Made by a program: the position numbers and the translations under genes
Part shown: positions 36,330 through 43,862 of the stretch, in pieces
Layout of the letters: every line of letters begins with the position of its first letter
Position numbering within the stretch: position 1 is the stretch's first letter
Notes under the pieces: model-generated
Seen by the model: only the letters and a program-made list of their open reading frames with translations
What the model was told of the DNA's origin: nothing
Databases searched by the model: none
DNA from: Pseudomonadota bacterium
Lineage (GTDB): Bacteria > Pseudomonadota > Gammaproteobacteria > Burkholderiales > JAKAFK01
Length of the DNA: 51,672 bases
Assembly (NCBI GenBank): GCA_021817985.1
Contig: JAKAFK010000018.1
Span: 1-51,672 of the forward strand
Direction: 5' to 3'

Positions 36330-36359
36330 ACTATAGCAACCCATGATCGGGTGGGTCAA
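36330..36359 (-). promoter_or_regulatory. Strong sigma-70 promoter of the leader transcript
   Basis: On the reverse strand TTGACC (36354-36359) and TATAGT (36330-36335) are spaced by 18 bases. The -35 is one end of a long perfect palindrome. Confidence 0.75.
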
Positions 36360-36385
36360 GGATCCCGCACGCGGGATCCTTGACC
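36354..36385. repeat. Perfect 15-bp inverted repeat with 2-base centre
   Basis: GGTCAAGGATCCCGC (36354-36368) is followed by AC and then its exact reverse complement GCGGGATCCTTGACC (36371-36385). Both outer ends spell TTGACC, and one of them is the -35 of the leader promoter. There is no T run, so I read it as a regulator-binding dyad or a cruciform-forming repeat rather than a terminator. Confidence 0.75.
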
Positions 36386-36701
36386 TAACGGGCCTGCTGC
36401 GCAAGTGGTTGCATTGCGTTGGAAAGCACGGTGTCCCTATGTCCCCCGAAGAAACGAGCAGGGGCGAGTTTCGCTCGTTGGCCGTCCCACAGGCATTCGA
36501 AAGTAAGCCGTTCGACAAAATGGGCCGGGAGCAGCCACTCAACCACATCAGCCTTTCGCGGAGGGCAGCCTGGGCGGACACGAGTCGCCACGTTCTCCAG
36601 ACTCGGGACGGCAACCGGGATTTGCACAAGGCGGGGAGCTTTTCCGTTGCCCATTTGCGGATGGTTCCCACCTTGCAAATGCAGATAACCCATTTCCCTC
36701 T
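36386..36701. other. About 315 bases without a supported gene
   Basis: A long reverse frame is open through this stretch, but it starts outside the region in the antisense of the DUF2173 gene and has no recognisable motif. The forward frame is also open without motif. I see no convincing gene or repeat other than the palindrome at its edge. Confidence 0.4.
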
Positions 36702-37115
36702 TCAGGTGAGCAGGCTTGCTCGGATATCTCCCCCGAAACGCTGATAGAGCCTGACGAGGCCATCCTCTTCCGGATGATCGTAGCGGTGGCGAAGGAGATC
36801 GGCGACCTGGTTGAGCGTGCCAGGCGCGTTGTTGTTGTCGACGAACGCAAAATGGGAACCAATGGTCACGACCGTATGGTGGGAGCCTCGGACCATCCAA
36901 CCGGGAACCGCCTTGACGCCGCATACGGGATCGAAGGCGCAATAGATCTCGGCCTGGGTGTTGGCGCTTCGCGTATTGGCGAGGCACAAGGTGGCCACAA
37001 GCCGCGCCTGGGCGTCAGAAAGGTTGCCCTTGTGGCGCAGGATTTCTCCCTTGTAGGAAAACTCGCCCCCCGCCACCACACCGGGTATTTCCATGAGCTT
37101 GGACAGAATCTGCAT
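36702..37115 (-). CDS. DUF2173-family protein
   Basis: From ATG 37115, after GAGGAG and 6 bases, the product has 137 residues. It shows the DUF2173 pattern: LMEIPGVVAGGEFSYKGEILRHKGNL (shown in part: MEIPGVVAGGEF, ILRHKGNLSD), then ATLCLANTRSANTQAE, and VPGWMVRGSHHTVVTIGSHFAFVDN (GWMVRGSHHTV). The fold is roadblock/LC7-like by family description. DUF2173 genes are typical of acidophilic sulfur and iron oxidisers such as Acidithiobacillus, where several copies often occur; function is unknown. Confidence 0.8.
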   Translation of the reverse strand: MQILSKLMEIPGVVAGGEFSYKGEILRHKGNLSDAQARLVATLCLANTRSANTQAEIYCAFDPVCGVKAVPGWMVRGSHHTVVTIGSHFAFVDNNNAPGTLNQVADLLRHRYDHPEEDGLVRLYQRFGGDIRASLLT

Positions 37116-37260
37116 GGCTCGCTCCTCAATAGATCCGCTGGTGCGGCGCGCAATGCCCACCGGCATTCGATGGTTCGCTGCGGGCCGCACGGATGCGTCT
37201 CATTCCCACTATAGCTTTCGCCAAGCGGCATGCAATGCCTGAATGCGCAGGTCGGCTGCT

Positions 37261-37710
37261 TCAGAACCAGCGCGTGCTGCGGGTCACGCAGAAGAGCTTG
37301 CTTTGGCTGCTGCCGTAGGAAATGAGGTAGCCGCCGGCGGGCGAGCGTTCTTGGGCGCCATCGGGCGCGTAGGCAAGTCCCGTGGCCGCCGTGATTCGTC
37401 TGGCGGCCGTTTGGGCGTTGCTGGCGAGCAAGGCGCCAACGAAGGCGTAGCGGCTTCCAGGCACGCTCACGAAGATGTCGGTGACGGACACGCCGAACAG
37501 CGTCGTGTTCGCCGAAAACCATTCGGCGCCGCCTTGCGTCTTATAGGGTTGATGGAAGGCCTGGGTCAGATAGCTGCGGAAAAATGGCGCGTCGATCGCA
37601 TCCATGCACAGCACGGCCTGGCCGACCACCTGGCCGAAGGTGGTGGGGGCCGCATGGGCGAGCGGCGATAGGACGCATAGCGTCAGGGCGCTTAGGGCGG
37701 TAAGGCGCAT
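37261..37710 (-). CDS. Small exported protein of unknown function
   Basis: From ATG 37710 the product has 149 residues with a signal peptide (MRLTALSALTLCVLSPLAHA). The mature part begins APTTFGQVVGQAVLCMDAID and includes PYKTQGGAEWF, SVTDIFVSVPGSRYAFVGALL and the end KLFCVTRSTRWF. Two cysteines (one near each end) could form a disulfide. I do not recognise the family. The frame extends upstream without protein-like composition. It diverges from the next exported protein. Confidence 0.7.
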   Translation of the reverse strand: MRLTALSALTLCVLSPLAHAAPTTFGQVVGQAVLCMDAIDAPFFRSYLTQAFHQPYKTQGGAEWFSANTTLFGVSVTDIFVSVPGSRYAFVGALLASNAQTAARRITAATGLAYAPDGAQERSPAGGYLISYGSSQSKLFCVTRSTRWF

Positions 37711-37899
37711 GCAAGGGCTCCGGTCATAGCGCCAAGAACGGCATGCGCCCCATAAACTTGAGTCGAGGGATTTCCGTGCACCCGCGCCGTCGGCGGCGGC
37801 GGGCGTTCGTCGCCGATTGCGTGCGTCAGCTATCCTGAATTCAAGCACCGGTGTCCTTGCCGCCGGGAGATGCCGTGCGCGCGGTCTCGGACCGATTGA

Positions 37900-37944
37900 G
37901 CGTCTTGCGCCTGATGCGTGGGCGGGCGCAAGACGCGGTATACT
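37900..37944 (+). promoter_or_regulatory. 12-bp perfect inverted repeat just upstream of TATACT
   Basis: GCGTCTTGCGCC (37900-37911) is repeated inverted as GGCGCAAGACGC (37925-37936) with a 13-base centre. TATACT (37939-37944) follows two bases later. The gap 37711-38089 lies between divergent genes, so this is not a terminator; an operator covering the -35 zone is the simplest reading. The arrangement resembles that at 30804-30832. Confidence 0.5.
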
Positions 37945-38089
37945 AACAACCCCCGCGATGCGAACGCCGTTTGCGCGCCGGGGCCGAGGTGAAGCCTTCA
38001 GGGCGTGGCGGCCGACGCCCGCCCTGATGAATTTTGACCCGTACAATAGTCAGCCTGACGCGGAAATGCGAAACTCGAGAGGCCGTTGC

Positions 38090-39046
38090 ATGCGCTCCCC
38101 ACGCAGGAGGCGGGGAGGGGCGCATGCGCGTGTCACCTTCCCTTCTGTTCTTGCGGAAGCGCCGGTGAGCCAAGCTCCCCCTGGGGACGGCTGCGCGGCA
38201 TGGGTCCGGCGGATGCTGCTCGCGGTGGTCGCCGCGGTTTGCCTGGGGCAGGGCGCGCTTGCCTTCGGAGGGCAGCCGTCGCCGCGGAGCATGGCCGTGC
38301 CGGCTTCGTCGGCGCCGTTGTCGCGGCGCACGCGCGAGGCGCTGATTGAGGTCCTCAAGAGACACCGGTGCGATGATGGCCATACGGTCAGTGAAGTGTT
38401 TCGCTATGCTCGCCGATTAGGCTTCAAGATCGTGCGCTACGGGGTGAGCCGCGGGGCGGATGGCCAGATCTACGCGACGGTGGATTACACCCTCGGTTCC
38501 GACAAGCAATCCGGCGATGCGATCAGGATGGCTTGGCTCGTCTCGGCCAACCGGCATTCCGTATCACCTCGGGAAGGCAAGGACGAGAGCATCGTCCAGC
38601 TCGGCGCTTTCCCGTTCGTCTACTACCTGAACAACGGGTTGTACCGGTGGATGTATGGGGCGCCCCACAGCCAATCGCTGCTGAAGGACAAAAGGATTCT
38701 TTCGATTCTGCCGGCCCACCACTTCAGGGATGGGGTCGAAGGGGTCTTCTGGAGACATCACGTCCTGCTCAAGGACGCACAAATCCTGCCCATTCCTGCC
38801 GATATGCCCGATGCGGGCTTGCATAAGGGAGACATCGTGATGGATGTCTATTTTGTTTTGCCCGGCAAAGCATCCAAAGGCACGGGGGCGACCCAGCATG
38901 CGCGCTGGGTGAAACCGTCGGGATCTCGCGCATTCAAACCCTGGGACGCATGGGCCAGGCGCTTGAGCGCCGACAATGCCTCGCCGCCCAAAGGGGCGAG
39001 GCTGGCGGCCGGCCCCCGGGTGCCGCGTCCGGTGAGGCACAAATAG
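38090..39046 (+). CDS. Probable exported protein of unknown function
   Basis: I do not recognise the family. From ATG 38090 (after CGAGAGG) the product has 318 residues. A hydrophobic segment, MLLAVVAAVCLGQGALAFGG, lies at about residues 42-61. A later start at ATG 38213 would make it a normal signal peptide but has a poor ribosome site. The mature region has SRRTREALIEVLKRHRCDD, FKIVRYGVSRGADGQIYATVDYTLG (shown in part), LGAFPFVYYLNNGLYRWMYG and PAHHFRDGVEGVFWRHHVLL. The C-terminal tail is basic and Pro/Ala-rich. It is 76 bases upstream of the CYTH-CHAD gene. Confidence 0.7.
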   Translation: MRSPRRRRGGAHARVTFPSVLAEAPVSQAPPGDGCAAWVRRMLLAVVAAVCLGQGALAFGGQPSPRSMAVPASSAPLSRRTREALIEVLKRHRCDDGHTVSEVFRYARRLGFKIVRYGVSRGADGQIYATVDYTLGSDKQSGDAIRMAWLVSANRHSVSPREGKDESIVQLGAFPFVYYLNNGLYRWMYGAPHSQSLLKDKRILSILPAHHFRDGVEGVFWRHHVLLKDAQILPIPADMPDAGLHKGDIVMDVYFVLPGKASKGTGATQHARWVKPSGSRAFKPWDAWARRLSADNASPPKGARLAAGPRVPRPVRHK

Positions 39047-39122
39047 TCTCTCCTCGTTGGCGCGCCGGCCCGATAGACGCGGCAGGCGACGGCCCCGCGG
39101 CGGGAGGGACCCAGGGGGCGGC

Positions 39123-40658
39123 ATGAACACGGAAATCGAGCTCAAACTCGCGATCGATCCCGCCGATGCGGTGAAGTTGCGCCGTCAGGGGTGGCTGCGG
39201 GCGCGGGCGGGCAAGCCGGTGCGCCGAAAAGTTACCACGATCTACCTGGATACCCCTGACAATGCCCTGAAGGATCGCGGCATCGCCTTGCGCGTGCGCC
39301 GCACCTCGCGCGGCTGGGTCCAAACGCTGAAGGACGCCGGCGAGGCCCTGGCGGGCCTCCATGAGCGCGCCGAGTGGGAGGTCCCCATCCCGAAGGGCGA
39401 ACCTGATTTCGGCAGCATCGCCGAGAGCCCATGGGCGTCCGTGTTCACGCGCGACCTACAGGATCGTCTGCAGAAGGTATTTTCCACGGATTTTTGGCGC
39501 ACCACCTGGCTGATCGAAGACGGGGACAGTCTGATCGAGCTGGCGCTCGACCTCGGGCAGATCGTCGGCCCGCAGGGGCAGGCCGACATTGCCGAAATCG
39601 AGCTGGAGCTCAAGCGGGGGGAAGTGCGCGCGCTCTTCGACGTCGCGCTCCGGTTGGCTTCGGACATCCCGCTGCGATTGGAAAGCCGGAGCAAGGCGGC
39701 GCGCGGCTACGCCCTGGGGCATTCCGAGGCACCCCAGGCGGTGAAGGCCGTCTCCCCGACGCTCAGGCCCGAGATGGATGCCAACGCGGCCTTCCGGCCT
39801 ATGCTTGAACAATGTCTGAGCCACCTGCAGGACAATGTCCAAGTGTTCTTGTCCATAGGTGACGGCGAAAGCCTGCACCAAGCGCGTGTCGCGGTTCGGC
39901 GCTTGCGGGCGGCCCTGAGCATCTTGAGCGCGGTGGTTCCGGCCGGGTGCGTGAGTGGCTTCGTGGACGAACTGCGCTGGCTGATGTCCCATCTCGGGCC
40001 GGCGCGCGATTGGGACATCCTGCGCACCCGGTTCATGGGGCCGCTCGAGGCCCAAGTGCCCGAGAACGGTGCCCTGGACGGACTCAAGGTGATTTCCCGA
40101 CGCGCCCAGGCGGAAAGTTGGGAGGCTGCCCGCACGGCGCTCGCGTCTCCCCGATTCACGAAACTTGCCCTTTCGTTGGGCGGCTGGCTGGCGGCCCAGC
40201 AATGGTGCGAGGAACTCACCCCGACGGTGTCGGAGAGCCTAGCTCAGCCGATCATCCTCGTTGCGCGCCGTATTCTGCGCAAGCGGCATAAGCGTTTGCT
40301 CGCGCAGGGCGGGCAAGGGGAGCGTCTGACCCCGGAGCAGACGCACCGGCTCCGGATAGCGGGCAAGAAGACCCGCTACACGGCAGAATTCTTTTCTTCG
40401 CTGTTCGATCCGACCGCGGTGCGCCGCTACGTCAAGGCCCTCACCGCGCTTCAGGACAACCTCGGTCGGCAGCACGACGCCGTGGTCGCGATCGAGCGCC
40501 TGAATGGGCTGACGGCTCGACAAAAGGACCCGCAGCTGGCCTGGGCGATGGGCGCGGTCGCGGGATGGAGCTTAAGCGATGCGGCCTGGCAGGCGGATGA
40601 ACTGCCCGGGCTGTGGGCGCGGTTCCGAAGCCGCAGGCCGTTCTGGAATGGGCCTTGA
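39123..40658 (+). CDS. CYTH-CHAD domain protein (inorganic triphosphatase/polyphosphate-binding)
   Basis: The 511-residue protein has an N-terminal CYTH domain (1-205) with the signature ExExK in TEIELKL (Glu4, Glu6, Lys8). Further tunnel residues are in YLDTPDNALKDRGIALRVRR and ERAEWEVP. The CHAD domain (about 225-500) has LHQARVAVRRLRAAL, ARDWDILRTRF and LRIAGKKTRYTAEFF with its conserved histidines. Relatives such as YgiF hydrolyse inorganic triphosphate, and CHAD domains bind polyphosphate granules. ATG 39123 is the family start. Confidence 0.92.
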   Translation: MNTEIELKLAIDPADAVKLRRQGWLRARAGKPVRRKVTTIYLDTPDNALKDRGIALRVRRTSRGWVQTLKDAGEALAGLHERAEWEVPIPKGEPDFGSIAESPWASVFTRDLQDRLQKVFSTDFWRTTWLIEDGDSLIELALDLGQIVGPQGQADIAEIELELKRGEVRALFDVALRLASDIPLRLESRSKAARGYALGHSEAPQAVKAVSPTLRPEMDANAAFRPMLEQCLSHLQDNVQVFLSIGDGESLHQARVAVRRLRAALSILSAVVPAGCVSGFVDELRWLMSHLGPARDWDILRTRFMGPLEAQVPENGALDGLKVISRRAQAESWEAARTALASPRFTKLALSLGGWLAAQQWCEELTPTVSESLAQPIILVARRILRKRHKRLLAQGGQGERLTPEQTHRLRIAGKKTRYTAEFFSSLFDPTAVRRYVKALTALQDNLGRQHDAVVAIERLNGLTARQKDPQLAWAMGAVAGWSLSDAAWQADELPGLWARFRSRRPFWNGP

Positions 40659-40737
40659 GACTGCGAATGCCGGGCGGGGGCCTCCGGCGAGCAGTTCGCT
40701 GGGCTCGCGTTGAGGGCGTCCGCCCAAGGAGGTTCCG

Positions 40738-41493
40738 GTGAATCTGGAGATTCTGGGGTGTAGCGGCGGCATCGGCGGCAGCGCGCGCACCTCGTGCCTG
40801 ATGGTTGACGGGCATACGCTGATCGATGCCGGTTCAGGCGCGGGCGATCTGGCGCTGGCGCAGATCGTCAAGCTGGATCACGTATTCCTCACGCACTCGC
40901 ACCTCGATCATTGCGCCTTTCTGCCCTTTGTCGCGGATGCACGGATCGGCAGGCGCGCCGAGCCGCTGATCGTGCATGCCCTGCCCGAAACATGGGCCGC
41001 CCTCCAAGCGTGCATGTTCAATGGCCAGTTGTGGCCCGATTACACGCGCCCCGATCAACCGTATGTGCGCTTCGAACCGCTGCGCGTGCACGCGCCGTGG
41101 GTCTTTGAGGGCGGTCGCGTGACGCCCTTGCCCGCCTGCCACGCGGTGCCGGCCGTCGGATACCACCTGGAAGGACGCCAGGCAAGCTTCGCGACCAGCG
41201 GCGATTCGACGTATTGCGAGGCGTTCTGGGAGCGCCTTGCGGGCATCGGGAATCTGCGGTGGGTGATGCTGGAGGCGACGTTCCTGGATGAACAGCAGGA
41301 TCGCGCGCATGCGGCCGGCCACATGACGCCGGGCATGATTGCGCAGGCCCTGGCCCGTTGGGCGCTCCCGGCCGACGTCCTGATCGGCCATATGGAGCCC
41401 GGGCGCGAAGCAGCGATCATCGCCCAGTTCGCTGCCCACGCGCCCCGGAAGGCGGTCATCGTGGCGCGGCCTGGGATGACGTTCGAGCTTTAG
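40738..41493 (+). CDS. Metallo-beta-lactamase-fold hydrolase, class II cyclic-nucleotide phosphodiesterase-like
   Basis: The 251-residue protein begins with GTG 40738 after a perfect AAGGAGG. It has the metal-binding motif HSHLDH (residues about 53-58), a later histidine in ACHAVPAVGYHLEG, the aspartate in FATSGDSTYCEAFW, and GHMEPG near the C-terminus. The first strands NLEILGCSGGIGGSARTSC and LIDAGSGAGDL resemble class II cAMP phosphodiesterases. RNase Z-like or other hydrolases are alternatives. Its 3' end overlaps the convergent L,D-transpeptidase gene by 38 bases. Confidence 0.82.
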   Translation: MNLEILGCSGGIGGSARTSCLMVDGHTLIDAGSGAGDLALAQIVKLDHVFLTHSHLDHCAFLPFVADARIGRRAEPLIVHALPETWAALQACMFNGQLWPDYTRPDQPYVRFEPLRVHAPWVFEGGRVTPLPACHAVPAVGYHLEGRQASFATSGDSTYCEAFWERLAGIGNLRWVMLEATFLDEQQDRAHAAGHMTPGMIAQALARWALPADVLIGHMEPGREAAIIAQFAAHAPRKAVIVARPGMTFEL

Positions 41494-42592
41494 TCCCCGG
41501 CGGATCCTCGCTCGGCATTTCGCCCGGCACGGTTAGTACCGGGGCGGCGGCGATGACTTGGTCGAGGCTGGGGGTTCCCCGGCTGATGGGAATGGGAATA
41601 TCCATGTCCTGCTTTGCGGTCTGGACGGCCTTGGCCCAGTCGATCGCGGGCAACGGGTGGTGACGGAGCGCCGCGCGCCGGACCACCTGCACCAGAGCGC
41701 GATGCTCCGCCGGCCAAGTCGCGCGGTTTTCGGCCAGGGGTCGGTTGGCGGCCAAGTAGAGTTTTCCGTTCAGCCATCCCGTGACAAACGGTTGATTGAC
41801 GATGCGCACGGGCGTGCCGATCGGCACCTGGGGGAAGAGTCGGGCGATATCTTCGGGATAAAGGTGGACGCAGCCGTGGCTCACCCGCATGCCGACCCCG
41901 TAGGGCTTGTCGGTGCCATGGATCAGGTAACCGGGGATGGCGAGCCGCAGGGCGAAGGCACCCAAGGGATTGTCGGGGCCCGCGGGCACTACCTTGGGCA
42001 ACGGGAAGCCTTCCTTCGCGTGTTCGGCACGGATCGACGGCGGGACGTTCCAGACCGGATTGACGATCTTGGCCACCACTCGGGTCACGCCGATCGGCGT
42101 TTCCCAATTTCTTCGGCCGATGCCGACGGGGTGGGTGATCACCATCGGCCGCTCGCCCGGCTTGGGGATTGGGAAGTAAAACAGGCGCATCTGGGCGACG
42201 TTGATCACGATGCCGACGTGCGGGGCGTCAGGCAGGATGAACTGGGAGGGAATGACGATGCGCCGGCCCGCACCGGGCACCCACGGGTTGACGCCCGGAT
42301 TGGCTTCGGTGATTTCCTTGTAGCCCACGTCATAACGGCGCGCCAAGCCGGAGAGGGTCGTATCGGGCCCGGCGATGACCGTTTTGATTTGGCCGATGAC
42401 CGACTTTCCGTGACGCGGCAGCGGAAACTTGCCCGCGTTCGGGGGCGCGACGTCGGGCGTGGCGGCCACCGGCGGCCGGGTTGCGACAGCGGGCGCGGCC
42501 GGCTTGTGCACGAAGGACAGGTTGGCGCAGGCGCCCAGTCCTAGCAGGATGCCCAAGCCCAGCGTCGCGCGAGCGGCGGACCGTAGGCTCAT
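41456..42592 (-). CDS. LysM-containing L,D-transpeptidase lipoprotein
   Basis: The 378-residue protein from ATG 42592 has a lipoprotein signal with the lipobox LGAC. A LysM-like segment (about 65-110; TTLSGLARRYDVGYKEITEANP) follows, then an ErfK/YbiS/YcfS/YnhG domain. The catalytic motif is SHGCVHLYPED with the nucleophile Cys241 and His239; a second conserved histidine is in YLIHGTDKP. It cross-links peptidoglycan or attaches proteins to it in the periplasm. A 45-codon upstream extension is rejected. The last 38 bases overlap the neighbour's end. Confidence 0.93.
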   Translation of the reverse strand: MSLRSAARATLGLGILLGLGACANLSFVHKPAAPAVATRPPVAATPDVAPPNAGKFPLPRHGKSVIGQIKTVIAGPDTTLSGLARRYDVGYKEITEANPGVNPWVPGAGRRIVIPSQFILPDAPHVGIVINVAQMRLFYFPIPKPGERPMVITHPVGIGRRNWETPIGVTRVVAKIVNPVWNVPPSIRAEHAKEGFPLPKVVPAGPDNPLGAFALRLAIPGYLIHGTDKPYGVGMRVSHGCVHLYPEDIARLFPQVPIGTPVRIVNQPFVTGWLNGKLYLAANRPLAENRATWPAEHRALVQVVRRAALRHHPLPAIDWAKAVQTAKQDMDIPIPISRGTPSLDQVIAAAPVLTVPGEMPSEDPPGTKARTSSQAAPR

Positions 42593-43041
42593 GGCCGGAT
42601 GTCTCTTAAGAAAAATGGAGCGGCGACTTGTCATCCAAAGCATACCTTTCGCAGTGCGTGTTGTACCTGTCGGCATCGAGCGCCCATCCGGGCAAGACGG
42701 GGCGAGCCGTGCGCGCGTGACCGACAATGGGGAAGGTTCAAGGGGCCCGACAGCGGCCCGTCCTCAGCGCCGCATGGAGCCGCCGAGAGCCCGCCCGGTG
42801 CATGGGCGGGATGCGCTTTTTACGCTAGGCTATCCGTCGGGGTCAGTCAAATTTCAAATAATTCATGTTTCTGTTCGCAGGCGGCATTTCTGCGTGCGAG
42901 GGGTCCGCGTGGACGCTCCTCCCCCTCGGCCAAGGAGGATCTTTGGCTTTTTGCCATAATGGGGAATCCTCGTGGACGGCGTTCCCATTCGGCGCCGTTT
43001 TCCGATGCGCCATCGGCGCCGAGCATGTTTTGCCATAGGCG
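42593..43041. other. Divergent intergenic region
   Basis: About 450 bases lie between the L,D-transpeptidase and DUF2127 starts. An AT-rich patch at 42845-42875 and CATAAT at 42955-42960 are possible promoter elements. No gene or RNA is supported. Confidence 0.4.
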
Positions 43042-43602
43042 ATGAGCAGACCAAGCATGCGTCCATTCTTCCGGTCAAAAGACAGCCTGCCTGCCGGTCC
43101 GGCCGGGGGCGCCGACGCGCATTGGATCGAACATCGGATCTTTCTCGTCGGGGTCTGGATCAAAGGGCTGGCCGGCCTCGTCGAGGCGATCGGCGGAGCG
43201 CTCGCGCTGGCGGTCAACCCGACGCTTTTGCGTTCCTTCGTGCTGTTCCTGACGGCCCCCGAACTGGCGGAGGATCCGTCCGATCTGGTGGCGAATTTCC
43301 TGCGGCGCTCCATCCGGCATTATTCCGGGAACGTGCAGCTTTTCACCGGCGTGTATCTTGTCGCGCACGGTGTGATCAAGATCGGGCTGGTCGTCGGGTT
43401 GCTGCGCGAGAAGCTGTGGGCTTATCCCCTGTCCCTCTGGTTCGTGGCGGCCTTCGTGCTCTACCAAAGCTACCGTTTCGCCCATACGCACTCGGCCTGG
43501 CTCCTGTTCCTCACGGCTTTCGATCTGGGCGTCATGGCCCTGATCTGGCGCGAATATCGCTGGCAGGAACGGCGCCTGCACGCCGATTCACCACCACCCT
43601 AA
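43042..43602 (+). CDS. DUF2127-family membrane protein
   Basis: The 186-residue protein has four predicted helices. The DUF2127 pattern appears as IFLVGVWIKGLAGLVEAIGG, then NVQLFTGVYLVAHGVIKIGLVVGLL (shown in part: YLVAHGVIKIGLVVG). Next are WAYPLSLWFVAAFVLYQSYRF and LLFLTAFDLGVMALIWREYR (shown to 20). The H-G-x-x-K motif is the family hallmark; function is unknown. The ATG at 43042 is chosen among close alternatives. It stands upstream of a c-di-GMP gene with a 260-base gap. Confidence 0.88.
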   Translation: MSRPSMRPFFRSKDSLPAGPAGGADAHWIEHRIFLVGVWIKGLAGLVEAIGGALALAVNPTLLRSFVLFLTAPELAEDPSDLVANFLRRSIRHYSGNVQLFTGVYLVAHGVIKIGLVVGLLREKLWAYPLSLWFVAAFVLYQSYRFAHTHSAWLLFLTAFDLGVMALIWREYRWQERRLHADSPPP

Positions 43603-43862
43603 CGCGCGGCGGGCGTCGGCGCTCTCGGGGGGGATTCTTGGGCCTTGCGCCGGTGCCCGAGGCTCGGATCGGGCGAATCAAGATGGCGCGATGCGCCGTT
43701 AACTGGTATTTTACTTGCCTGGGTATTTTGCCCGTCTTCAACCCGGCGTTTGCCACGGGCGAGCCATGGGCCCCCGGAACGTCGAAGGGCACGCGCGCCC
43801 GACGCGGCGCGACGCGCATGAAGGCAGGGCACCCATTCGTTTCGCTGGGGTGTGTGCGGCCT

